This document shows, in pieces, positions 16,980 to 25,771 of a DNA stretch of 64,000 nucleotides (position 1 is the first letter of the stretch; each line of letters opens with the position of its first letter). The translations under genes and the position numbers were made by a program. The notes beneath the pieces were generated by a model, which did no database searches, was not told where the DNA came from, and saw nothing but the letters and a program-made list of their open reading frames with translations. Source of the DNA: PVC group bacterium (GTDB taxonomy: Bacteria; Verrucomicrobiota; Kiritimatiellia; CAIKKV01; CAITUY01); assembly GCA_945870225.1 (NCBI GenBank), contig CAMBRF010000012.1:22684-86683 (forward strand), in the 5' to 3' direction.

Positions 16980-17243
16980 ATGAAACAACATAGTCATATC
17001 ATCGTCGGCATTCACGTCACAAACCGGGTCAAACACGCCGGAGTCATCCAGAAAGTCCTCACCCAATACGGGACCAATATCAAAACCCGCGTCGGGCTCC
17101 ACGATATCACCGACGACCTGGCCGCCAATGGGATCATCCTGCTGGAGATGGTCGGGAACGAACGCCAATGCCTCTCCATCCTCAAGAAGCTCAACGCCAT
17201 CAAGGGCGTGGAAGCCAAAAAGATGGTGTTCAGCCACGACTGA
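16980..17243 (+). CDS. TM1266-family putative iron-only hydrogenase regulator
   Basis: 87-residue ACT-like protein of the family named iron-only hydrogenase system regulator (Thermotoga TM1266 type). It has a compact beta-alpha-beta pattern: HSHIIVGIHVTNR, VLTQYGTNIKTRVGLHD, GIILLEMVGNE. It is normally found next to hydE, hydF or hydG, as here. No DNA-binding domain is present, so the regulatory role remains a family-level assumption. The ATG follows AAGGAG. The stop lies 3 bp from the stop of the convergent gene. Confidence 0.9.
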   Translation: MKQHSHIIVGIHVTNRVKHAGVIQKVLTQYGTNIKTRVGLHDITDDLAANGIILLEMVGNERQCLSILKKLNAIKGVEAKKMVFSHD

Positions 17244-17246
17244 CGC

Positions 17247-19082
17247 TCATGGCTTCGCACGACGGTAGATCGTGATGCGGGGCAGACGACGGACCTGCTG
17301 AACGACTCGGTAATTCGACTCCACCCAGCGCACCAGCGCCGCACCCGGACTGCCGGGTGTGCCGAATGCGGGCAAGCCGTATTCCGTCAGATCCCGATCC
17401 AGAAACACGACGTAGTCTGGCGGATTCGCCTGGAATGTTGAAACCATCCGGCTCTCGCCGTACGCCGCCATGGACACCACCATGAAGTTGATGGACGGGT
17501 TGGGGTTAACCCGCCGCGTCAGGTAATTCAGCATCACCCCTTCAGGAATGACCGCCAGCGTGGCCCGCGGCGAAGTCTCCGCGGCCACCCACGCCGTCAG
17601 TTCATTCATGATCCGCCCCCGCTCATCAAGATCCGGCGCGAAAAACCGGAATTGATCGCCCGCCCAGAGTCCAACCGTGCAGGTGCGCCGCGCATATTCC
17701 GACCAGGACTCCTGAGCGAGCCGGCAACATCCGACCAGAAGCAATGCGGTCAGCCAAAGCCGCATCACAGACCGCATCGGGAGCGGATAGAAGCCGGGCA
17801 CACGGTACGTCACCAGCGCGATCAAGCCCATCAGCCCCACCGCGCTGAGCCCGAAACCATAATGGACAAATACCGGGCTCAGTCCGGACTTGAACAGCAT
17901 CCCCAGTCCGAATCCCAGCCAGAGCACCCAGCCCGAAGTCGTTCCCCACCGTTCCCGGAGATGCGGGTCGTCGCCCGCCTGCACACGGCTTAACCTAACC
18001 TCGCGAACGAGGGCCACCCCTAAAACAGGCGGTAAAAGGCACGCCAGGTAGTGCCAGTCCCAGAAATACAAAAGCACCCCCAGCCCCAGTCCGGCCGCCA
18101 TCATCAAACCCCTGACCCCGCGCCGTGTCGGGCCCTGAATCGAGGCGGCCCAGCGACCCAGTCTATGGAACAGGAGCCCGACCAGTCCCATGACCGCCGC
18201 CGCCCGCACCATGTCGAGCAGGTGCACCCCCGGCTGATCCAACCCCAGAATGGTGCGATAGAAGCGGCTGCCGGTCAGGGCGGGATTGAAGCCCAGCACA
18301 TATTGCCGGCTGATTCCCACGAGATATTCAGGGACGGACAGTCGGCCGGGCATCAACACATACACGCCCGCCGCGGCAACAACCAACCCGGCCAGCAACC
18401 ACCCGGCCAACACCCCCAGATCCCGCCAAGGCCGCCGGCCCACCCGCCAGCCCGCCAGACTGTAGGCCAGCACCGCCACGTTTAACGCAAGAAACACTTC
18501 GGACTTCGTCAGGAAAACCAGCCCGTACAAAAATCCAGCGGCACCCTGCAGGAGAACACGAGGCTGGCGGGCCTGAGCGGTGAGACAGACCAGAACCCCT
18601 GCGGCGAGGTAAAGGCCATGCACGGCTTCGTGGGAATAAGGCGTGATGAAGTTATAGTTGCCCAGATCGACACGATACATCCCAAAAGCCGACACGGACA
18701 GGAATCCCAGCACCACGCAGGTCGCGGACCAGCGGTCGGTCAATCGCCGCCAGATGCCGTAGAGCAGCGCGGTAAAGCCCCCCAGCAGCGCCAGATTGGC
18801 CCATACCAGCGTCATGTAGGAAACGCCGCCCAGACGGAAAACGAAGGCGTTGAAACAGGAGGAAAACGGCCCATAGAGATGTTCCAGCTCCCGGTAGAGC
18901 GTCTTGCCCTCAGCCAGTTGCCAGAACGTGTACAACTCGCGGCCGACATCAATCACCGGATCCGTCCACCGCCGCCAGGAAATGATGCACAGGACGAGAA
19001 ACGTCAGCGCAATCAGAATCGGGCCTAAACAGGCCTCGATCCGTTTCCGGGCCCTTCCCCCCGATGAAAACGACACCCTCAT
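17247..19082 (-). CDS. Polytopic GT-C-like glycosyltransferase (putative)
   Basis: 611-residue membrane protein with about 11-12 hydrophobic helices and a C-terminal soluble domain of about 130 residues. The N-terminal external loop DVGRELYTFWQLAEGKTLYR followed by HLYGPF has the acidic residue and layout of GT39/ArnT-type GT-C transferases, which use polyprenyl-phosphate sugars. Close relatives with the DVGRELY...GKxLYR...YGP pattern are common in PVC and delta-proteobacterial genomes and are uncharacterised. The C-terminal domain (PPDYVVFLDRDLTEYG) resembles the soluble tail of these proteins. Acceptor and donor are unknown. Confidence 0.7.
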   Translation of the reverse strand: MRVSFSSGGRARKRIEACLGPILIALTFLVLCIISWRRWTDPVIDVGRELYTFWQLAEGKTLYRELEHLYGPFSSCFNAFVFRLGGVSYMTLVWANLALLGGFTALLYGIWRRLTDRWSATCVVLGFLSVSAFGMYRVDLGNYNFITPYSHEAVHGLYLAAGVLVCLTAQARQPRVLLQGAAGFLYGLVFLTKSEVFLALNVAVLAYSLAGWRVGRRPWRDLGVLAGWLLAGLVVAAAGVYVLMPGRLSVPEYLVGISRQYVLGFNPALTGSRFYRTILGLDQPGVHLLDMVRAAAVMGLVGLLFHRLGRWAASIQGPTRRGVRGLMMAAGLGLGVLLYFWDWHYLACLLPPVLGVALVREVRLSRVQAGDDPHLRERWGTTSGWVLWLGFGLGMLFKSGLSPVFVHYGFGLSAVGLMGLIALVTYRVPGFYPLPMRSVMRLWLTALLLVGCCRLAQESWSEYARRTCTVGLWAGDQFRFFAPDLDERGRIMNELTAWVAAETSPRATLAVIPEGVMLNYLTRRVNPNPSINFMVVSMAAYGESRMVSTFQANPPDYVVFLDRDLTEYGLPAFGTPGSPGAALVRWVESNYRVVQQVRRLPRITIYRRAKP

Positions 19083-19258
19083 AGCAACGCCCTCTCCCCA
19101 TCCTCCGTCTTTCCTGAATCCAACCGGCCACCATGGTCGGCCACCACTCCCCAGTTGTCAAACGGGGATTCTCACATCCTGAATTTATGATCTAACCCGC
19201 TATGCCCTCCTGTATTGCAAGCCCGTCCTTCCCCAATAGATCGCTTTGTGGTTGAATC

Positions 19259-20188
19259 ATGAACGGACAGGGGCCCCTTCCGACTATGAAGACGCAATCA
19301 AAATCAGGGACGGAGCGATCTCTCCAGACCGTCCAGCGTATTCTGCAGGAGCAGTTTGATTTGATCCAGGCGAATACCGGAGCGACCACCCGGGCCCAAC
19401 AGGCCAGGGCCGTGCACGACCTGCGGGTAGCCGTGCGGCGGTTCCGGACCGCCTTGAGCATTTTCGACCTTCCATTGCAGGGGACGTCCGCTACGCTGAT
19501 CCAACGGCAGCTTAAGGTCTTGAACCGCCAACTGGGCCCGATCAGGGACGCCCAGGTGTGGTTGGCCCTCGCCAGAAAAATGGCGCACCGGAAAAACGTT
19601 TCGCCGGAGGCCGGGAAGGCCGGGTTACGGGTGGCGGAGCGAACCTGCGCGGCACAGGAACGTGTGCTCGTCCGGATCTTAACCTCAGCGCTTTACACCG
19701 GCACACTGGCCCGTTGCCGCCAGTTACTCGCCATCGAGGTGCCGCGTAAAATAGCCGAAGGAAACCGGAACGACACCTCCCGGCATTATTTGGCGGGCAA
19801 GCTGCATCAAGCCTATGATCGCCTACTTCAAGCGGGCAAGTCACCCTCCCTTCCGACAACCGAAGCCGCACACGCACTCCGCCGCCGGTGCCGACGCATC
19901 CGGTACCTCTCCGAGTTTGCCGAGCCCTTGATGACGCAGCACGTCCCGAAACTCACCCGCCGCCTTAAGCGTGTGGCCGACGCGCTGGGAGACTGGCACG
20001 ATGCCGAAGTTCATGCCGCAAAACTCAAAAAAATGAAACGCCCTCCTGTGGGTTTTCGACGCATCGTGGCGAGCCGCCGCCAAAAAGCCCGACAGACCTT
20101 CACGAAGACATGGCGCCACCTGATCGCACCTCGTTTCTATAAACATGTCCTCGCGGAATTGCAGGCAAAGAAGCCACCCCGCAAATGA
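19259..20188 (+). CDS. CHAD domain protein
   Basis: 309 residues, strongly basic and all-helical. AVHDLRVAVRRFRTALSIF at about residues 50-68 and HALRRRCRRIRYLSEF later are the two conserved histidine/arginine helices of the CHAD fold, which binds inorganic polyphosphate. No CYTH domain is attached and none lies nearby. The start is uncertain: ATG 19259 has no ribosome site, and ATG 19286 lies behind CAGGGGCC. Expected role: association with polyphosphate granules. The following module starts 79 bp downstream but is probably a separate unit. Confidence 0.85.
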   Translation: MNGQGPLPTMKTQSKSGTERSLQTVQRILQEQFDLIQANTGATTRAQQARAVHDLRVAVRRFRTALSIFDLPLQGTSATLIQRQLKVLNRQLGPIRDAQVWLALARKMAHRKNVSPEAGKAGLRVAERTCAAQERVLVRILTSALYTGTLARCRQLLAIEVPRKIAEGNRNDTSRHYLAGKLHQAYDRLLQAGKSPSLPTTEAAHALRRRCRRIRYLSEFAEPLMTQHVPKLTRRLKRVADALGDWHDAEVHAAKLKKMKRPPVGFRRIVASRRQKARQTFTKTWRHLIAPRFYKHVLAELQAKKPPRK

Positions 20189-20267
20189 AGAAAGACGCAG
20201 GTCTTCCTATCTGATATACTTCGCAGGCAACAGGGGGGACACCCTGACAAACGAAGGAGAAACGGCC

Positions 20268-21656
20268 ATGCCCCAGACATCAGCGTCTTGCCTCCCTTAT
20301 CCCCCATCCATCAGGCGGTCGCTGGCAGTATCCCTGCTTGTCACGGCTCTGGTCGTCCTGCCCCCGCGCCGCGCCAAGGCTGAAAGCTTTGTCGACTCGA
20401 AGGTTATGTACTACTTCGAGGGCGGAGACCGCATCAGCGTTCTCTCGCCGACCGTGGCGATCCAGCAGGAGTTCGAGTCGGGCCTTACCATCAAAATCGA
20501 TGGCATTTATAACGCCATTTCGGGAGCCACACCGACGGGAGCTCCGCCACGCGCTAAAGTGATCACCCGGACAGTCCCTGTTTCCTCAGGGGGAAGCCGC
20601 AGTCCTGCCCCCGTCGCCTCTGATGATCAGGACCATGAAGACGAAACGGAACACGAGGGTGGAAACGACTCCATCGGCGGACGCCTTTTTGGCAGGCACC
20701 TCCCAGGAGCGTTCTCCGCGCTTTCAGCCGCCACGCCGGCCCCGGCGCCAGCATCCCCTGCCCCGAGCACCGGCGGCGGGGGCGGGGGCAACACCACCAC
20801 AACCCAGACGACCGAAGGAACCTCTGAGGTTCCCACCGCAGACTTCAGTGATGAACGTATCGGCCTTAACCTCACCCTGTCCAAGCGCCTCGGGGACCAC
20901 ACGCCATCGCTGCAACTGTCGTACAGTGACGAAAGCGACTATCTGTCGCTAGGAGTCGGACTTCTGGACAGCGTCGAGTTCAACAGGAAAAATACAACGG
21001 TCACCTATGGCGCGGCGTACACGCACGATACGCTGGAGCCCGCCAACGGCCAGCCGAACGGCACCAAAAAAACCATTGATGGCATGGTGGGCCTCACCCA
21101 GGTGCTCACCGCCACAACCCTCTTCACGGCCAATCTTTCGGCCGGTCGCGTGGAGGGTCTCCTGACCGACCCGTATAAGGTCGTGGAGCTGAACGGGGTC
21201 CTCGTTCCTGAAAAGCGGCCTGACAATAAGACCAAAACCATCGGCTACCTGGCCTTGACTCAATTCGTCACACCCTTGAACGGCAGTGTCGAAATGAGTT
21301 TCCGCCATTACACGGACAGTTTTGGCATCAATGCCGAAACCCTCGAACTGGCCTGGTTCCAGAAGATCGGCAGTCAATTCGTGCTAAGCCCCCGGGTTCG
21401 TTATTACGACCAGGCTGAGGCTGATTTCTATGCCGTGACGTTTAGCGGGGCCCCTGAATTCTACAGCTCCGACTACCGCGTCTCAGCTTTGGAGGCAGTA
21501 TCCTACGGCTTGAAAGCCATCTGGAAACCAAACTCGCGATGCTCCGTCGATCTGGAGTACGCCCGGTATGATCAGAAAGGATCGGATGGCGTAACCTCGC
21601 AGGACGTCTACCCGCAGGCCAACATCATCATCGCAGGAGTCCGCCTTTGGTTATAA
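20268..21656 (+). CDS. DUF3570 outer-membrane protein with an SGAT motif
   Basis: 462 residues with a signal peptide (SLAVSLLVTALVVLPPRRAKA) and alternating aromatic beta-strands ending in GVRLWL, as expected for an outer-membrane beta-barrel. I assign it to DUF3570. Near the N-terminus AISGATPTGAPP (SGAT = residues 85-88, nt 20520-20531) resembles the FMN-attachment motif of NqrC/RnfG-type proteins modified by ApbE. It is followed by a His/Asp/Glu-rich stretch (DDQDHEDETEHEGGND) and a Pro/Ala then Gly/Thr-rich linker before the barrel resumes. The ATG follows GAAGGAG. It overlaps the ApbE gene by 10 bp and starts a four-gene module. Confidence 0.8.
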   Translation: MPQTSASCLPYPPSIRRSLAVSLLVTALVVLPPRRAKAESFVDSKVMYYFEGGDRISVLSPTVAIQQEFESGLTIKIDGIYNAISGATPTGAPPRAKVITRTVPVSSGGSRSPAPVASDDQDHEDETEHEGGNDSIGGRLFGRHLPGAFSALSAATPAPAPASPAPSTGGGGGGNTTTTQTTEGTSEVPTADFSDERIGLNLTLSKRLGDHTPSLQLSYSDESDYLSLGVGLLDSVEFNRKNTTVTYGAAYTHDTLEPANGQPNGTKKTIDGMVGLTQVLTATTLFTANLSAGRVEGLLTDPYKVVELNGVLVPEKRPDNKTKTIGYLALTQFVTPLNGSVEMSFRHYTDSFGINAETLELAWFQKIGSQFVLSPRVRYYDQAEADFYAVTFSGAPEFYSSDYRVSALEAVSYGLKAIWKPNSRCSVDLEYARYDQKGSDGVTSQDVYPQANIIIAGVRLWL

Positions 21657-22627
21657 CCGCAGAGGATCCCAAGCACTCCACGCTGCCGCCTGCAACCAGG
21701 CGGGACTACGCGCGACTGGAGTTCCAGGCACTGGGAACGACCTGCTCCCTGTTGTTCGAGGCCCCTTCCTATGCCGAGGCGACCGCCTTCAAACACGAGG
21801 CGGCCACCTGGACGGAGTCCTTCGAGAACAGGTTCTCGCGCTTCAAGCCGGACAGTCTTGTCTCGCGGATCAATGCCGCCGGCACGGACTGGATCGTATT
21901 GGACCCCGAGGCTGAAAGCCTATTTGCCTTGTGCGACTGGTTCTACTGGAGCACACACGGCATCTTCGATCCAGCCATGTTACCCGTCATCGCTCTTTGG
22001 GATTACCATGCACCGACCCCGGTGGTGCCGGCGGACGAGGCCGTGGCCGAAGCTCTCGCACACTGCGGCTGGCAGCATGTGGAGCGCCGCAAAGGACAAA
22101 TCCGCCTGACAAAACCCGGCATGGGAATCGATGTGGGCGGTATCGGGAAGGAATATGCCGTTGACCGCGTTTTCGACATGGGACGGAAGCGGGGACTGCG
22201 TCACCTGATGGTGGATTTCGGACATGACCTACGCATCTGCGGCGAACCTCCCGAGGGGGGCCCCTGGCGCGTGGGCCTCGAAGACCCCTTAAAACCGGGG
22301 CGCTGTTGGGGCGGGGTCGCAGTGACCGACCATGCCGTGACGACATCGGGCGACTATGCACGCGGGTTCAAAAGCCCGGGAGGGAGCATCATGGGGCACA
22401 TCCTCGATCCCCGCACAGGCCGCCCAGTCGCCAATGGCTGCCGTTCCGTTAGCGTGATCGCCCCCACCTGTACCGAAGCCGGTGTGCTGGCGACTTCGGC
22501 GTTCATCCTCGGGCACGAGGACGGACTGGCCTTGCTTGACAGCCACTTCGGGGCGGAAGGGTGTATCTGGCACGAAAACAAAACCTATGAATCAAGGAGG
22601 TTTAATGACTATGCGCTCCAAAACTAG
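21647..22627 (+). CDS. apbE: FAD:protein FMN transferase ApbE
   Basis: 326-residue flavin transferase that cleaves FAD and links FMN to Ser/Thr of exported proteins. Family segments include FENRFSRFKPDSLVSRIN, MGIDVGGIGKEYAVDR (nucleotide and Mg site), a DFGHDLRICGE strand, AVTTSGDYARGF and ILDPRTGRPVANG. No N-terminal signal or lipobox is visible, unlike many ApbE proteins, so it may act in the cytoplasm or the start may be misassigned. The only suitable start is TTG 21647, with AGGAG seven bases upstream inside the DUF3570 gene. Coupling on both sides (10-bp and 23-bp overlaps) ties it to this module. Confidence 0.92.
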   Translation: MVITAEDPKHSTLPPATRRDYARLEFQALGTTCSLLFEAPSYAEATAFKHEAATWTESFENRFSRFKPDSLVSRINAAGTDWIVLDPEAESLFALCDWFYWSTHGIFDPAMLPVIALWDYHAPTPVVPADEAVAEALAHCGWQHVERRKGQIRLTKPGMGIDVGGIGKEYAVDRVFDMGRKRGLRHLMVDFGHDLRICGEPPEGGPWRVGLEDPLKPGRCWGGVAVTDHAVTTSGDYARGFKSPGGSIMGHILDPRTGRPVANGCRSVSVIAPTCTEAGVLATSAFILGHEDGLALLDSHFGAEGCIWHENKTYESRRFNDYALQN

Positions 22628-23129
22628 GCGGTGGTGGCTGGGAGTCCTGGGACTGATGACCGCCCTGACGGCGTCGACCGTGGCGGCGGCGTGGAAGACG
22701 GGCACCGTTCTACCCGATCTCGCGGCCTGCAAACTGGAGGGACTTCTGCCCTCCACCTCGGGCAAGGTGGTACTACTGGACTTCTGGGCATCCTGGTGCG
22801 GCCCCTGCAAAGCATCCTTTCCGGCACTCGACGAAATTCAGAAACAATACGCCCAACAGGGTCTGGTCGTCCTCGCCGTCAATCTTGACGATAAGCAGGA
22901 AACCATGCAGGCCTTTCTCAAGGAACACCCCGTGTCTTTTTCCGTGGTTCGTGATGCCGCGCATAAGCTTGTGGAACAGGCCGACGTAAAATCCATGCCG
23001 TCCTCATTCGTGATCGACCGTTTTGGCAAGGTGCGCTTCGCCCACTCCGGGTTCCACGGTGACAAGACCGTGGCTGAATACAAGAGGCAAATAGAAAGCC
23101 TCCTTCAGGAAAAGGGAAAGGGACCATAA
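22605..23129 (+). CDS. TlpA-like thioredoxin-fold protein, exported
   Basis: 174 residues with an N-terminal signal or anchor (WWLGVLGLMTALTASTVAAA), then a TlpA/ResA-type thioredoxin fold with W64-CGPC-68 in LDFWASWCGPCKASFPALDE and cis-Pro segment SMPSSFVID. Expected to reduce disulfides or metal-binding cysteines outside the cytoplasm. ATG 22605 or 22611 both follow AAGGAGG; 22605 is used. It overlaps apbE by 23 bp and its last base is the first base of the next ATG. The cysteine-rich tail of the neighbouring DUF4266 lipoprotein is an obvious candidate substrate. Confidence 0.9.
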   Translation: MTMRSKTRRWWLGVLGLMTALTASTVAAAWKTGTVLPDLAACKLEGLLPSTSGKVVLLDFWASWCGPCKASFPALDEIQKQYAQQGLVVLAVNLDDKQETMQAFLKEHPVSFSVVRDAAHKLVEQADVKSMPSSFVIDRFGKVRFAHSGFHGDKTVAEYKRQIESLLQEKGKGP

Positions 23130-23344
23130 TGAAAATACTCCTCGTGACAATGCTTGCCAGCCTGCCCCTGTTAATTGCGGGTTGCACAACCGTTCAACCC
23201 TGGGAACGGGGCACCTTGTCCGACTACACCATGCGACCGGATCGTGACCCCATGCAGGATTCCCTGCACGAGCACGTCCACTTCACGCGGGAGGCCGCAG
23301 CAGGCGGACGCGGCGTGGGCGGTGGCGGGTGCGGATGCAATTAA
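23129..23344 (+). CDS. DUF4266 small lipoprotein
   Basis: 71-residue protein with a lipoprotein signal (LPLLIAGC; Cys at about residue 19), then TTVQPWERGTLSDYTM and a tail of glycines ending GGGGCGCN. This matches the DUF4266 family, whose members are tiny, share the PWERG motif and end in CGCN. The ATG overlaps the TlpA stop (A of TAATG). Function is unknown; the Cys-x-Cys tail could bind a metal or be a redox target of the TlpA partner. It is the last gene of the module, with about 90 bp before the FHA gene. Confidence 0.85.
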   Translation: MKILLVTMLASLPLLIAGCTTVQPWERGTLSDYTMRPDRDPMQDSLHEHVHFTREAAAGGRGVGGGGCGCN

Positions 23345-23437
23345 CCCCTATTGTTGTCGCATTCCCAGATCGGCGCCCCCCCTGCACTCCATAATTGCCG
23401 ATCAAAGGTCCAGTCATGTAGGATGGGCGGCACAACC

Positions 23438-24931
23438 ATGATGTACCAACTTGTCATCTTAAACGGCGAACGGCGCGGTGAACGAATCAGTGTGGTCCGT
23501 GAGCCCATGATCATCGGCCGCGCTGAAACCTGCGCCATCAGGTTCAACGACCCTGAAATCGCCCTGGCTCACGCCGAAATCTCACAAAAACCCGAGGGCT
23601 TGTTTATTCGCGACCTCGGGTCAGCAAACCGCCTGACGATCAACAACCGGGCGGTCCGGGAAATCCACCCCCAACATGGCGACGTGATCGAAGTCGGCCA
23701 AACCCGTTTCATGGTGCAGTTTCACGATCGAACCGAGATCGAGAGCGGGGAAGAGGACGATAAGCTCCAACTTTACAAACGCTGGCTGACGAGGGGCGGC
23801 GTTCTGCTTGTTGGAGTCGGCTTGCTGTATGCCATGATGCAATGCCGCCCCACCCTCCCGCCCCAGCCACCCCTCCCGCCCAAACCACCCCGTCCTGTCC
23901 CGTCCAACCCAGCCCGGACGAATGCAACGTTCCGGACCCATGCGCGGGTTCCCCAACCCGAAGTCGCCCCAGCCCCCTCCCCGTCCGCTACCGCGGTTGA
24001 ACCGGAAGCGCCTGAATCGGCACGCCCCGCCGCGGCAACCCCGCCAAGCCATGATACCCCCCTTCCTTCCGCGCCCATCGAGGTATCTGAGATCGCCATC
24101 CGGGAGGCAAACGAGCCCTCCACAGCAAGCCCGGCCGCACCCAAAATGACCGCCGACACGACCATCCTCCTCGCTCAACAGGAACTGCAGGAGGCGGAAA
24201 AAGCCCTGCTCGGATCCAAGGTCAGGGATATGATGGAGGAAGCGCAAAATCTGGCCAGCAACAAAGGCCCCGCGGCCGCCGAGCAGGTTCTGGCCGTGAT
24301 CGAAACGCTCCAGCCTGATTATCTGGAGGCCTCTGCAGCCCGTGCTGCCATGCTCGAGGAACAAGGCAAGCTCGACCCCGCCCTGACGATTTGGGATCGG
24401 CTGCGCCAACGCGCCGCCCCCAACTCCCCCCTTGCGGTGCAAGCCGAGGGGAAATTACAAAAACTCGCGCGCGCCAAAAATCAACTGGTCTTCCCTTTTG
24501 TCGGACGAATCAAAATTGCCGGGGTCACCCTCAACAAACCCTCCCTAGGTGACCCTTCCCTCGAGGGGCGAGTCCTGAGCCTCCGCCTGATCGCTACGGA
24601 ATTGCAGCCGGAAATCGACCCTGATGCCGTCCGCCTTGAAATCCGTTTCTACGATCAGGAGGCCCAAACCGGCCGGATTGTCCCCTCCGCCGCCAGGACG
24701 TCCATCGTGCCGCTGGCGATCCCGGGCCCGTGGCGGGCGACCGAGGAAAGATCCCTGGAAGCCTCCTGCCCGGCATCGGCATTCGGCACCACCAACGCAC
24801 CCGCCGCCCGGTCTTACGGCTACGTCATCCGCGTCCGCTATTATGGCGCGCTGCAGGATGAGCGATCCCAGCCCGGGGATTTACCCGCAACCGAGCCGCC
24901 CGCCGAACCACCCCTTTCCAATAAATCCTAA
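23438..24931 (+). CDS. FHA-domain membrane protein
   Basis: 497 residues. Residues 1-95 form an FHA domain (IIGRAETCAIRFNDPEIALA, then RDLGSANRLTINN), which binds phosphothreonine peptides. One membrane helix lies at about 119-135. It is followed by a proline-rich linker (about 138-230), a helical TPR-like region with AQQELQEAEKALLGSK and QVLAVIETLQPDYLEA, and a C-terminal beta-rich domain (RIKIAGVTLNKPSLGD). The layout suggests a signalling or cell-envelope scaffold. No kinase or phosphatase gene is near. ATG 23438 is preferred; 23441 and 23420 are possible. Confidence 0.8.
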   Translation: MMYQLVILNGERRGERISVVREPMIIGRAETCAIRFNDPEIALAHAEISQKPEGLFIRDLGSANRLTINNRAVREIHPQHGDVIEVGQTRFMVQFHDRTEIESGEEDDKLQLYKRWLTRGGVLLVGVGLLYAMMQCRPTLPPQPPLPPKPPRPVPSNPARTNATFRTHARVPQPEVAPAPSPSATAVEPEAPESARPAAATPPSHDTPLPSAPIEVSEIAIREANEPSTASPAAPKMTADTTILLAQQELQEAEKALLGSKVRDMMEEAQNLASNKGPAAAEQVLAVIETLQPDYLEASAARAAMLEEQGKLDPALTIWDRLRQRAAPNSPLAVQAEGKLQKLARAKNQLVFPFVGRIKIAGVTLNKPSLGDPSLEGRVLSLRLIATELQPEIDPDAVRLEIRFYDQEAQTGRIVPSAARTSIVPLAIPGPWRATEERSLEASCPASAFGTTNAPAARSYGYVIRVRYYGALQDERSQPGDLPATEPPAEPPLSNKS

Positions 24932-24959
24932 TCGACCCAGAATCTCCGGAAATATGCCT

Positions 24960-25769
24960 ATGCGGGAAAAAATCTCAGCCTGCGTCCTGACCTTCAACGA
25001 GGAACAGAAAATCGGCCGCTGCCTGGAAAGCCTCACCTGGTGCGACGAACTGATCGTGCTCGACAGTTTCAGCACGGACAAAACGGTGGAAATCTGCCGC
25101 CGCTACACGGACCAGGTCTATCAGCGAGAATGGCTGGGGTATGTCGGCCAGCGCAACACCGTGCGCGGATTCGCGCAACACCCCTGGGTCCTGTTCATGG
25201 ATTCGGACGAGGAAATGTCCCCCGCCCTGCGGGATGAGATCCTGACGGTATTCGACTCCAGTCACGCCAATTATGTGGGTTACGAATTTCCGCGTCAGGT
25301 CTATTACCTCGGCCGCTGGATCCGGCATGGCGAATGGTATCCCGACGTCAAACTGCGCCTCTTCAAGAAGGACTTCGGCCGGACAGAGGGCGAGGAACCG
25401 CACGACAAGGTGATCGTGCGCGGCGCGGTCAAGCGCCTGAAAAACCCGATTTGGCATTATACTTATGACGATCTGGCGGACCACATTCACACCCTTAATC
25501 GTTTTTCTTCCATAACCGCCCAGCAACGGTTCGTGCAGGGTCGTCACTTTCACTGGACCGACATGCTGCTTCATCCTTTTTTCAGATTCATCAAGGGCTA
25601 CATCCTCAAGCGCGGCTTTCTGGACGGTCGGCATGGGCTGGCGGTGGCGTTGATGGCCTCCTATGGCGCCTTTCTTAAATACGCCAAGCAGTGGGAACTC
25701 GTGCTCAAGCATAAGCGCCATTTTAAGGAAATGCCGGACCGTACCCAGATGAAACAAGGGTATCAGTAG
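24960..25769 (+). CDS. Glycosyltransferase family 2 (WaaE/KdtX-like)
   Basis: 269 residues of GT-A fold. The N-terminus is MREKISACVLTFNEEQKIGR, CLESLTWCDELIVLDSFSTD binds the nucleotide-sugar, and the DxD-like metal site is VLFMDSDEEMSP. RHGEWYPDVKLRLFKK and EEPHDKVIV are typical of the WaaE/KdtX lipopolysaccharide-core beta-glucosyltransferase group, which is the likely role. A C-terminal amphipathic region (HPFFRFIKGYILKRGF) should bind the membrane. ATG 24960 is favoured over 24954 by spacing to CCGGA. It may share a transcript with the FHA gene, 28 bp upstream. Confidence 0.88.
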   Translation: MREKISACVLTFNEEQKIGRCLESLTWCDELIVLDSFSTDKTVEICRRYTDQVYQREWLGYVGQRNTVRGFAQHPWVLFMDSDEEMSPALRDEILTVFDSSHANYVGYEFPRQVYYLGRWIRHGEWYPDVKLRLFKKDFGRTEGEEPHDKVIVRGAVKRLKNPIWHYTYDDLADHIHTLNRFSSITAQQRFVQGRHFHWTDMLLHPFFRFIKGYILKRGFLDGRHGLAVALMASYGAFLKYAKQWELVLKHKRHFKEMPDRTQMKQGYQ

Positions 25770-25771
25770 CG

